Made by a program: the position numbers and the translations under genes
NCBI RefSeq assembly: GCF_031143425.1
Contig: NC_090447.1
Location: 134,373,106-134,437,105, forward strand
Length of the DNA: 64,000 nt
DNA from: Pleurodeles waltl
Taxonomy: Eukaryota > Chordata > Amphibia > Caudata > Salamandridae
Direction of reading: 5' to 3'
The notes under the pieces: model-generated
What the model was told of the DNA's origin: nothing
Database searches by the model: none
Seen by the model: only the letters and a program-made list of their open reading frames with translations
Shown here: one piece after another, positions 54,310 through 64,000 of the stretch
Layout of the letters: every line of letters begins with the position of its first letter
Position numbering within the stretch: the first letter of the stretch is position 1

Positions 54310-56450
54310 ATCACCATCTACAACATCTCCACGCTATACTACATTCATTTCTCCATCACCACACCGACCATCCACCACTGTACCCTCTGCACCCTGAGCA
54401 GAAAATGGAACCAGATCACCAAGGAACAGCTCACTAATACCCTCAGCAAGTCTCTCCCCCCCGTCACAGACACAAACATCTCAGCACGGAGCTTCCACCA
54501 GTGGATCTCCAAATGTGCCAACACCCAAGCACCACTCCGAAAGACTTCAGCAAAACACAACCTCAAGAAGGACAGCTGGTTCTCCCCCTCACTCCAGGAC
54601 TCCTGGCGCATCTGCAGAATGCTAGAAAAAAGATGGAGAAACAGCAAGTCCTGGAAGACTTTGTGGCCTTCAAATCCACCATCAAAACCAACCACCTCCT
54701 CATCAGATCCACTAGAAAAGCCATCTTGCAGGACCACATCAGTGTCACCACACTCAACACCAAAGAGCTCTTCACTGTGGCAAAGGAATTTGCCAAACCT
54801 CAATTGAAAGTGGCAAACATCCCTCCAAACAGGACCTCTGCGTCAGACTCACCACCTTCCTCCACCAGGAAATCAAAGACATCTGTGACAGCGTTGGACA
54901 CCAAGGCCCTCCGAGCCCACCAACTACCTTCCAGCTCAGAATCTCTGAACCTTCACAGACACTACACTGCGGGACCACCCTCACCACAGACCCATGTCCT
55001 CACTACATCTTCAACAAAGCCAATACCTCCATCACACCCGAGCTCCACCATGCTCTCAACTCCTCTGTTGAGATGGCTACCTCCCCCTAGGACTGGAGGC
55101 ATGCTGAGATCCACTTGCTCCTGAAGAAACCCACGGCAGACCCCCTGGACCTCAAGAACTACTGCCCAATCTCTCTGCTGCCTTTCCCATTCAAGGTCAT
55201 CGAAAAGCCCATCAACGCGCAGCTCTGCAAACACATCGAAGACAACAGTATCCTGGACATCTCCCAATTAGGGTTCAGGAGCAACCATGGCATGGAGACT
55301 GTTCTCCTCACTGCCACAGATGACATACACTCACTCCTTGACTGAGGCCAAACAGAAGTTCTCATCCTACTGAACCTATTGGCCACCTTCAACACGGTCT
55401 CACATCACATCTTCTGCTCCAGACTCCATGAAACTGGCATCAGCGTAAAGGCATTACAATGAACATGCTCCTTCCTGACCTGAAGAACACAGATTGTCAG
55501 ACTCCTGCCTTACCTATCAGGACCTATGGATATCCTCCGTGGAGTTCCACAGGGCACCTCGCTGAGTCCCACAGTTTTAAACATCTACATGGCCCCACTC
55601 GCATCCATTGTCAGGAATCACGGACTAAACATTGTCTCCTATGCCAGCAACACCCAGCTGATAAGCTCACTGACCAAAAACCCCTCAACCACCAAGAAGA
55701 ATTTCCACATAGGAGGGAAGCCATTGCAGCCTGGATAAAGGATAGCTGTCTCAAGCTCAACTCAGACAAGACCGAGATCCTCATCCTGGACTCTCCACAT
55801 CAGCCTGGGACAGCTCCTGGTGGCCTGCTTCCCCTGGCCTCCCCCACACCAACAAACCACACCTGCAACCTTGGCTTCATCCTGGATTCATCGCTCACCA
55901 TGACCTATGAAGTCAACTCAGTGCATCCCACTGTCTTCACACACTTCAACTTCTCCAGAAGATCTTCAAATGGATTCCAAGCAACTGGTGCAAAAATACT
56001 CATCCTGGACATCTCCCGCCGCAAACATATCACCAAACACCTGAGGGACCGCTACTGGTTCCCTGTTGAGAAGAGGATCAGCTTCAAACTTCTCGTCCAC
56101 ATAAACAAGATGCTTCACAACCTAGGACCCACCTACCTCAACCACCACATCACCTTCTACTCCCCAGCCAGAACTCTCCGCTCTGCTCAACAGGCACTAA
56201 ACACAATTCCCCACAAGCAGAAGGCCTCGGCCAAAGGAAGATTCTTTGCCTACCTCAGGGCAAAGAGCTGGAACACCTTGCCTCTTCACCTCAGCCAATC
56301 ACCATTGGTGTATCAATTCAGGGAGGACCTTAAGAACTGGCTCGTCGACTAAAGCACAGAGGACCATCCCTTTCAGCACCTTGAGACCCTTATGGGTGAG
56401 TAGTTGCTGTCTATAAATACACCTGATTGAGTGATTGATTGAGCTCCCAG
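54310..56450 (+). pseudogene. L2/CR1-like LINE, 5'-truncated, ORF2 remnant
   Basis: It begins in the endonuclease/RT linker (KKDSWFSPSLQDSWRICRMLE-like, near 54560-54640). RT follows: LLKKPTADPLDLKNYCPISL (55116-55180), GFRSNHGMETVLLTATDDIH (55270-55330), GVPQGTSLSPTVLNIYMAPL (55538-55597). The catalytic box has decayed to YASN (55639-55650), so both Asp are gone. Further down are DSCLKLNSDKTEILIL, NLGFILDSSLTM, and the C-terminal RDRYWFPVEKRISFKLLVH and FREDLKNWLVD. An internal deletion of roughly 130 bp lies near 55980. The element ends in a TGATTGAGTGATTGATTGA tail, as expected for this group. Frameshifts make it dead. Confidence 0.85.
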
Positions 56451-57444
56451 AGTCAGGAACTATTGTCCATGTATGATGTGCCTCACCTTATGTTTGCCTG
56501 CTCCAGGGACACAAATACACAGAAGACCTCCTAACTCCAAGAGAGCCATGCTTGCAGTGAGCATTGCAGCAGTTGGAGAAAAGTGAGACATGGTCATTTT
56601 TCTACCTTCAGAGTAACAAGCGCTCTTGGATCCATGCTCGTCTTCAACTCATTACTGTGCCGCACTGGTGCATTTTAAAAAAACAAAAAAAGTGACTGAA
56701 TCTAGTGGTAAAAGTTTGGATTGTGGCCAGGCCAGTGGTGAAGTGATCACAGCAGATTCTAAGTCCAGCCTACTCCTTTTAGAGCTCTTGGTGCCAAAAC
56801 CAGCAGATTCAGCTAGAACTTGACAATGACATCTTTGACTTCAAGGGGCACTTGTCAGCTTCAGTATTGGATCTTGCCCTGCTCGAAGAAACTGGCCTCC
56901 AAAAGTTAGGCTAAGTCAAAAGGCAAAAACATTCACCCAGGAGACACCTTTTGTGTACCCGATCTCTGTTCCATCATGGTCTTCCTGCATTTGTGCCTAG
57001 TCCCCACTCAACTACAAACTGAGACTTTAACAATTCAAATTTGTGGTTTCCTTTGTTCGATTTTATTTATTTTTCTGTCAAATTGGTTATTCATTTTGTA
57101 TATTGGTTTACTAATTTTCTATTGCTATTTTCATGACTTCAAAATTGTGGGTACTGCATTTTGTTAAGGAATTGTCAGATGGTTGTGTGAACAGGAACTG
57201 AGCTAAGCTTGTCAAATATTAGTATTTTACCCTAACCAGACTTTGCTGAGTTGGTAGGGTTACCTCCCTCCAAAACTGATAACTCAATTTATGACTATTA
57301 TGCACATGCAAACCTATTTCATTTGTAATTGCTTGTTTACATAATGGGACAGATTACTAAATGTTTTGATGCAGAGTCAGATGAATAAAGGTACCTTTGG
57401 TTATGTACTTCTATAAAATATTGTTTTATCAAAGAAAAAACCCA
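56451..57444. other. Unassigned spacer
   Basis: No recognisable gene or repeat. It contains T-rich tracts (57040-57140) and ends at the probable left terminus of Harbinger-2. Confidence 0.4.
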
Positions 57445-58054
57445 GGGCCTCATTACGAGTTTAGTGGTCGGACCACCAGACCGTCATGTTGGTGGTGCCA
57501 AAAAGACCACCATGTTGACAGTCTTACAGACCGCCCTATTGCGAGTCATACAGGTAGGATTGTCAACCAAAAAAGCCAGACCAGCAGTGGCGTGGAGGCC
57601 CGGTAATAGGTGGTTTGTACTCCAGCCCCGACAGCACAGCGACCAACCACTGACCGTATTACAAGCCCAAAGTTACAGTGGCGGGCATGCATGGCAGTCA
57701 GCCAATGGCGTTCCGAACCACCAAAGTAAACCACAAGAGCACATTGGATGAATCTGAAAACAAGACAGCTGATGCACAACACCACACTGGACACCCCTGC
57801 AAAGGGCACTGTAAAACACACCCCTTCACACTCCACAATTCATTGCAATTACACAGCAAGACCTGGCAAAACAGAGCAACTTTATCCCAAACTGCAGAGA
57901 TACTAGGCACCATTTTTTTCACCATCCCATATATTTCCCTGCACACACCTTTGTCCAGTCACACCTTTTTGCACTACCCCCATTTAGTAAGTCACTGCCA
58001 CTCTTCTAAATGTATAGTTTTTTTTCTACCAGGTCATAATTCAAAAATCCCTGT

Positions 58055-61024
58055 TTCACAGATGAAGAGTTAAGAGTTAAGGTGGATGAAATCATATGAC
58101 TAGAGCCACAATTGTTTGAAGTACAAGTCCAGCATACTCTGCTCAGTAGAAAAATGGAAATGTGGGACAGGATAGTCTACAGACTTACTGCTGTAGGCAC
58201 TACCCTGTGCACAAAAGAGGACATCAGGAAGAGGTGAAAAGACCTCAGGGGAAAGGCCTGTTCCCTGGGTTTCAGGTACCAGCTGCAGGCCAAGAAGACT
58301 AGTGGTGGCCCTTCCACTCCTCCATTACAACTCTATCCCTGGGAGGAGAAGGTCTTAGTCATCCTGCATCTTGAGGGCCTGACAGGAATTCCTGGGGGAG
58401 TGGAGTCTGGCAAGCCACAAACTGAAAAATGTCACCAAAATGCTATGTCATGCATGCTCACTGTTAACCTTTTGCCACCTTCTTAGTCACTCCACTCACT
58501 AGCCCAGTGTCCAACTGTCCAAAGGCCCCTGTCTGGCATCTCACAATTGGAGTGCACTCACCTGGGGGGAGAGCATCTTTGTATAGTGTGTGTGTATTGG
58601 AGGAAGTTACATGACTACAACTCCCAACTGGTACTCTTCTACAACTCTAAACATAAGACCAGGGTTTTCTTCTCCAAATACCCTTGTTTGTAATTCCCAA
58701 TGAAAGTGTACCCAACTTGGAGGATAACATTTGCTAAGTATGTGTAATACAGGGACTGACATGTCTACAACTCCCAACAGGCACTGTTACTGTTACTTCA
58801 CTCAGCCAGCCCAGTGTCATCTTCACCAAATACCCCTGTGTTTCCACTCTCCATTGATGTGTACTCAGCTGGAAAGATGAAATGTGTATACTGAGTGTAG
58901 TTAAGGAGCCACACAATTTCAACTCATAGGAGGCTCTCTTACTGTCACTCCAACCACAGTCCAGGGTTTTCCTCTCTAAAAACATGTTTTGGAACATACA
59001 AATGAGGTGCACTCTCATGAAGGGATGACTTTTCATAAGTGTATGAAGTAGAGGGAATGACAGGACTGCCAATGCCCGACAACTCTGTCTTTCTAACTCC
59101 AAACACAAACCCAGTATTTACTTGTCCAAAGACCCTTGTTTGTTAACTCTTAATGGACGTATACCCACCTGGGAGGATCACATTTGTATACTGTGTGTAG
59201 TACAGGGAGTAACATGACTGCAACTCACAGGAGGGCATGTTCCTTGAACACCAATCACCAGCCCACTATGCACTTGCCACAATTCACCTGTTAGTGAACT
59301 CCCAAATTAAGTTTACTCACCTGAGAGGTCACCAATGATCAAGTGTTGTGAAGTAGAGGGAGTGCCATGACTGTGAAGCTCATTGGGCACTTTTTCACTA
59401 TCTCCAATCACCAGCCCAGTGTTCACCTGTCACAATGCAGCTGTCAGTGAACTCTCAAATGAGGTTTACTCACCTGGGAGAATACCTATTGTGAAGTGTT
59501 GGGAAGTAGTGAGAGCGACCAGACTGCAACTTCCAGGAGACACTGTTCAAGTGACTCCAAACAGCAGAACAGTGGTCACTTGTCCAAAAACAGTTACCTG
59601 CTGACTCTCAATGAAAGTTTACGTACCTGGGAGGGACCAAGATACAGATCATGCTCAACTCAATGATGTGTCTTGCTTTCTAGCTCTATCTTGACATGAT
59701 GACTCAAAATGAAAATATTGAGGACAGGAAGGACACCTTACCCTGTGTGTAAAACAAGGAACCCAAAGGCCTCAAGCTGCCTCACCAGAATGGCATTGGT
59801 GCAGACACGTACACAAAGCACTGACCACATGATGACTCTATTCACCTATACAACCAATTCCTGGGTCTGCCTGCATGACAATCAACGAGGCCTCAAAATG
59901 GACACAGTCACTTCCTGCCCAGCCACTGTTTTGCATGCACTGGTGGCAAGGTGCAATCCTCAGCCCATCCTGCCAAGTGTAAATGACCTGCACAATTCAG
60001 CAGGTGCTTGACTTAAATCTAATTGGTATTCTTCATGAATGTCAAGTCAATACAACCAATGGCATGGGTACCTGTTACAATAAGATAAAATGCAAATCAA
60101 CTGCGTACAAGGGCTTTGCAAAATGTCACTATAAACTTTTGGAGGTAGAATACACACAGTAACCTTAGATAGTTCACATCAACAGGTCGACCTGCCACTG
60201 GGCACACAGACGCCACTGAAGAGACTGCCACTACCCGCATGGAGGAAGCCCTCATTGAAGAAGACACTCCTGGACATCTGGATATGGAGGATGGTTCAGG
60301 CCCATCTGGACAACCTGGTCAGGCCCCAACAGTGAACCTCACTGTGGCTGCATCAATACCTCCTAGCCCAGTTGGCTCTTTATCACAGGCAGCCATTCGC
60401 CCCCCCCCCCCAACTGTAGACTAGGACAGTGTCTACCATATTGTGCCCCCACAGTCCTGGATCCTGAGCCACAGCACAACACCTCTGACAATAATGGTCC
60501 TAGAACCAGTGGCAAGGTGCACCCTGTGACAAGGGCACAGGCCTGTGGGGGTAGGATGCATAGGAGGGATGCTGTGGGCCAGTGGAGTGAAGCCACTGGG
60601 GATGCTTTTGGCCATCAGTCGCATTATGGCATTCGATCAGGATTCAAAAGTCGTGATGGGCCTGGTACTTGCAGAACTCTGGGAGATCAAGCAGCTGCAG
60701 AGGGACATCCATAGGGATATGCATGAACAGTGGGAGGCCCACAATACCAACATGACCACACTAACATGGGTGTTAAGGGAAATTAACACTACCCTGATTA
60801 GGGATCGTCAACAACAATTTACCCCCTTCTTTGGTGCAGCAATACCAAGCCCTTCATCTGTGCCAACTACTGGAATGGACGCCCTGACAGGGGAAGAACC
60901 TGCCCCAGACACCCCTGCCTCTGCAGCAGCAGATCATCCACCCACCATCACCACCAAACAAGAAAGGATGTCCAGCAAAGGCTCCAGGAGGTGCAGATGG
61001 CAAGGCACCCACCAGTGCCAGTAA
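58055..61024 (+). pseudogene. Harbinger-2 Myb/SANT-like gene, two exons, disabled
   Basis: Exon 1 (about 58055-58425) reads FTDEELRVKVDEII, then LLSRKMEMWDRIV and CTKEDIRKR followed by KDLRGK, a trihelix/SANT-type domain. Next come TSGGPSTPP and the YPWEEKVLVILHLEGLTG segment. Two TGA codons (58091-58093 and 58232-58234) interrupt it. Exon 2 starts after an acceptor at 60185 (TTCACATCAACAG) and runs with a TAG at 60422 and frame changes, one at a run of about 11 C at 60402. It ends at 61024 with helical VLAELWEIKQLQRDIHRDM text and an Ala/Pro-rich tail. The layout matches the intact-looking Harbinger-1 partner. The N-terminal Met and the exon 1 donor are not identified. Confidence 0.75.
58480..59640 (+). 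repeat. 153-bp tandem array within the Harbinger-2 Myb-gene intron
   Basis: The marker CCTGGGAGG (or a variant) recurs at about 58561, 58715, 58867, 59015, 59168, 59320, 59473 and 59626, steps of 148-154 bp. Each unit continues with GTGTAGTACAGGGAGTGACA, CTGCAACTCCCA, GGCACTGTT, CCAGCCCAGTGT and a CACTTGTCC block, all diverged. Eight units lie between predicted exon 1 and exon 2. Confidence 0.85.
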
Positions 61025-62368
61025 GTCACCACTTCCCAGAGGACTACCTTTGTGTGCCACATAAGCACTCGGTTGACTGTTCTTCAACCACCTAACATTT
61101 CCCATGGGAGGAGTACACTTGTCTTTGGACTTACAATTGTGTGGCGTCTAGTCCAATGATTTCATCCACCATGACTGAATCCTTCATTGTTCTTTTCAAG
61201 CATGCCCCAATATAATTTTAAAGCACACATTTTCAGTTAAACCACCTATCACAAAGGAATGGCCTGCTTGCTTCTGTTCCACATTTTGCTATGTAGAGAT
61301 GTAAGACCATGTGAAGCAAAGGAGGAAGACATAAGATACTAATCCAAGTAGGGATATGTTGCAGGTACAATGTCATGCTAAGGATCACTACCAACACACA
61401 CTAACACATTACTACAAGTGTCTGGCCACACCAAACACTTTATTTTATTGTACAGCACGTAGGCTGTCTATATGTTGAGATTGTTATAGCCAAGAATGTC
61501 TGACTCATATTGTGTCAAGGTACACATACTAAGGTACAACTCCCCAGAACACAGAAGGAAGGACATTGTCAGACATTGTCCTATACAATAGGCTAACAGA
61601 AAGGTGAATGGTATCACCAGCTTGAGCTTTATCACATCCCAACCAAAATAATCCAACATCATATAAACCAAGGTACGGACAGAGGGCAGTACAATAGTCC
61701 CTGATCACAGCTCCATCATAATCCAATGATCGTGCATCTGTTTGCATGACACAAACATATGTCAGTGTTGTGGCTCAGACACTGTGGCCTGCAATGATGA
61801 AACACATCTACAGCTACATACAGGTCATTCAAGAAGAGAGTTTAGCCTTTGTGAAGGGTGAATGCACTTGATGACAACATATGTCATGGCCACATGATCA
61901 CACACATGATGCAATTGGCCCAACACAGCACAATAAACAAGTAACATGTGTACTTCTGACATTCTACCCAAACACTGTTGAAGCTGCCTTGGTACAGTTC
62001 TTATACACCCCGAATCTGTGACCTACATTACCTGGAAAATTCCATATCCACTTCCTAAGTTGGAACAGCATCAGATACCTGCCAATGTGGCAACTCTGAA
62101 ATGCCCATATGAGGACAAAACAATGAGTATAGACCTGCAAAAAATCAAATTGCAGAATTCATATGGCAAACATCTGGAAAGGAAATTACATTGCAATGAG
62201 ACTGACACAAACAATGTAGCTACATCAAGGTGGGGATATGTCAAAGTCTAACCCTTCAAGTGCCCTTTGGCTGAATACTGCAGAGTATTAGCTTCCCAGT
62301 TGTTGCCAAAACACTCAAGTCCACACATTTTAATAACTACAGTACTTTGTACAGTCACAGTCATTATG
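61025..62368. other. Harbinger-2 interior between the two gene ends
   Basis: No further gene recognised. It is expected to hold the converging 3' untranslated regions of the Myb-like gene and the transposase. Open frames of 60-80 codons here show no known domain. Confidence 0.45.
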
Positions 62369-63440
62369 TCACATGACATACTTAGACTCAAGAAAAGTAG
62401 CTATTATGAGAATTACCCGCAGGTCTGCTTCTTCCTCTTCACCACTGTCACCCTCACTTGGCATTTCAGGAATCTCACCCGGTGGCACTGCTGGCTGCCC
62501 CTCCTTTGGGATGTATGTAATATTCCGCCACAGGCCAATGTTTTGGAACATGCAGCATGCCACAGTGATCTGACACACTTTTCCAGCTGAGTGGAGAAGG
62601 GCTCCACCTGTCTGGTCCAGACACCTAAATCTGGCCTGCAGAAGCCCAAAAGCCTGTTCCGTTGACCACCTTGTTCTTCCATGGGCCTCAATTAAGCAGA
62701 CTTACACTGGCGTAGTTGGATTCCTTATTGGCGTCAACAACCAAGGACAGTTTGAATATGCAGAGTTGCTTGTTAAGGAATGGGACATATGTGCAACAGA
62801 ATTACCAGATTTGAAGCTCCTAATATTGCACACATATAATCAGGCTAGATGTGACTTACCAAACAGCCAGGCCCATTCTCGGTACAGTTGTGACATCAGC
62901 TGGGGGATAGTGCTGCGCCACATAATGAAGTAATCATGGACTGAACCCGGATAACGGGCACAGACCTGGGAAATGTATAGATCTGCCAAACATACAATTT
63001 GCATGTTGATGAAATTGAAGTTCTTTCTGTTGGAGTATACTTGTACATTGGCGTGCGGTGGCACCAAGCTAACATGGGTGTCATCAATGCCCCCCCTACC
63101 TGTGGGAGATGTGCAAATCCATGAAATCATCCTTCATATGAGTTAAATCCTCATGTCAGAGAAACAGGATGTAACTTTCCAGGTGTTTCAACATTGCTGA
63201 GAGGACAGCCTTCAAAACCAGATTGAACATAGTTTGGGACATGCCAACTGACAGGGCCACTGCATGTTGGAAGGACCATGTGGCTAGGAAGTGCAATACA
63301 GACAAGACGTGTACAATGGGTGGAATGCTGGTTGGATAACTAAAAGCTGGCAACAGATCTGGCTCCAACTGATGACATACATCCACTATTGTTTGCCTAT
63401 TCAAACGGTACAGGAGAATGATGTGTCATCCTTTCATGGT
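62369..63440 (-). pseudogene. Harbinger-2 DDE transposase, disabled
   Basis: Minus-strand text starts near 63440 (LYRLNRQTIVDVCHQLEPDL), then VHVLSVLHFLATWSFQHAVA, a helix-turn-helix-like region, and MLKHLESYILFL. A TGA at about 63153 and a frame change near 63095 follow. The core then reads GGIDDTHVSLVPPHANV (first Asp), YPGSVHDYFIM (second Asp) and AWLFG, where a 90-bp intron (62859-62770) interrupts. After it come AYSNCPWLLTPIRNPTT, a TAA stop, EAHGRTRWSTEQAFGLLQAR (Glu kept) and the C-terminus with an acidic tail to 62369. The catalytic residues survive, but three lesions make it inactive. Confidence 0.85.
62770..62859 (-). other. Intron in the Harbinger-2 transposase
   Basis: On the minus strand, the donor GTAAGTCAC follows CTGTTTG, and the next exon resumes at 62769 with GCAACTCTGCATATTC. 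The expected acceptor AG has become AA (AACAA|GCAAC). The codon split (G|xx, Gly) and the size (90 bp) match the relic intron of Harbinger-1 (89 bp). Confidence 0.75.
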
Positions 63441-64000
63441 CTGAAAGTCTGGCAGTGGATGGTTGACAGGTGATTGACACATCCTCCCTTTCCCTGGGTG
63501 ACTATGTATGAAAATAAATGAGTTCTAACATTAGTCAATGTGTCCACAGCTACATACATGATGCATGTCAATGATATCATGTAACAAAGGATTTTAGAAG
63601 GGATAGACATGGCAACCAGTACACATCACAGCTGCTAATAACACAAGGATCACTTGTGACCCCCATGTTTTGCCACACATGTGTCCACAACATGTATCTG
63701 GACCAAACTCAAATATGTGCATCACAATTGCCCCTCGAAATGTGACTGGATGACCCGACCGCAGAAATGACCTTTGATGGGGAAGGAATGTGCTCCAATG
63801 TTAAATGCCATCTGTGCCCTGCAACATGCTACAATGGTGTTTGAGTAGTAGGACCTACATGACAAGACAGGACAAGCATGTTTATGAGCTAAACACACCA
63901 TTTCTGGAGGTATGACACAGTTTGTGAAGCCCAATACCACATTTCAGTCCTCTAAAATGGCGGCTGCCTGACCTACTCCATTGGACGTTAGGAATCACCC
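63441..64000. other. Harbinger-2 transposase upstream region
   Basis: AT-balanced sequence expected to hold the transposase N-terminus or a leader. I do not recognise a protein segment in it. The window ends before the element terminus. Confidence 0.4.

Larger units (their letters stand above)
57445..64000 (-). mobile_element. Second PIF/Harbinger element, right end beyond the window (Harbinger-2)
   Basis: It holds the same convergent gene pair as Harbinger-1 but in opposite orientation: a Myb/SANT-like gene on the plus strand (58055-61024) and a transposase on the minus strand (63440-62369). The left limit is put at GGGCCTCATTACGAGTTTAG (57445), which begins a block of GGTGGT/ACCACC inverted words (57470-57715) resembling subterminal repeats. 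The right terminus was not reached, so the ends and target duplication cannot be confirmed. At more than 6.5 kb it is longer than Harbinger-1, partly because of a tandem array in the Myb-gene intron. Confidence 0.7.

Noticed and set aside
1..64000. Host genes, bacterial operons, tRNA or rRNA genes
   Set aside because: No conserved protein other than transposon proteins and no cloverleaf or rRNA segments were seen. A diverged small exon cannot be excluded by eye.

Overview
The window looks like intergenic DNA from a very large, repeat-bloated vertebrate genome. My best guess is a salamander and most likely a newt. That rests on the mix of families (piggyBac, PIF/Harbinger, chromodomain Ty3/gypsy, several L1/Tx1-like LINEs, an L2/CR1-like and an RTE-like LINE) and on recalled resemblance to newt repeats; no database was searched. 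I found no host protein-coding gene, tRNA, rRNA or CRISPR array.

Layout. 1-395: end of a GC-rich repeat. 770-1640: RTE-like LINE 3' end. 1915-5414: a 3.5-kb Harbinger element with a TAG target duplication, a broken transposase (+) and a two-exon Myb/SANT-like gene (-). 6167-17410: an 11.2-kb piggyBac element bounded by TTAA. It carries an apparently intact 597-residue transposase, a 172-bp satellite with a 344-bp higher-order repeat on the left, and a ~373-bp satellite on the right. 17429-17778: a MITE. 18054-24461: a decayed LINE whose 5' end is eight ~139-bp tandem monomers. 26892-34311: a young chromodomain Ty3/gypsy element with 1439-bp LTRs and CCTCC target duplications, inserted into the ORF1 of a minus-strand L1-like LINE. 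36440-37640: an L1-like endonuclease fragment. 39231-45454: a decayed plus-strand L1-like LINE, interrupted by a complete minus-strand L1-like LINE (45455-51660) with a perfect 14-bp target duplication. 52639-52916: a MITE. 54310-56450: an L2/CR1-like LINE. 57445-64000: a second Harbinger element, cut by the window edge, with a Myb-like gene (+) and a transposase (-).

The most interesting mechanisms are these. The Ty3/gypsy element has a primer-binding site complementary to its own predicted transcript start (self-priming) and a G GGA AAC slippery heptamer followed by a 9-bp stem at the gag/pol junction. The two unrelated-looking Harbinger copies share a short intron (89 and 90 bp) at the same Gly|Asp codon of the transposase, with decayed acceptors in both. 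The piggyBac element has carried or accumulated two satellite arrays between its own termini.
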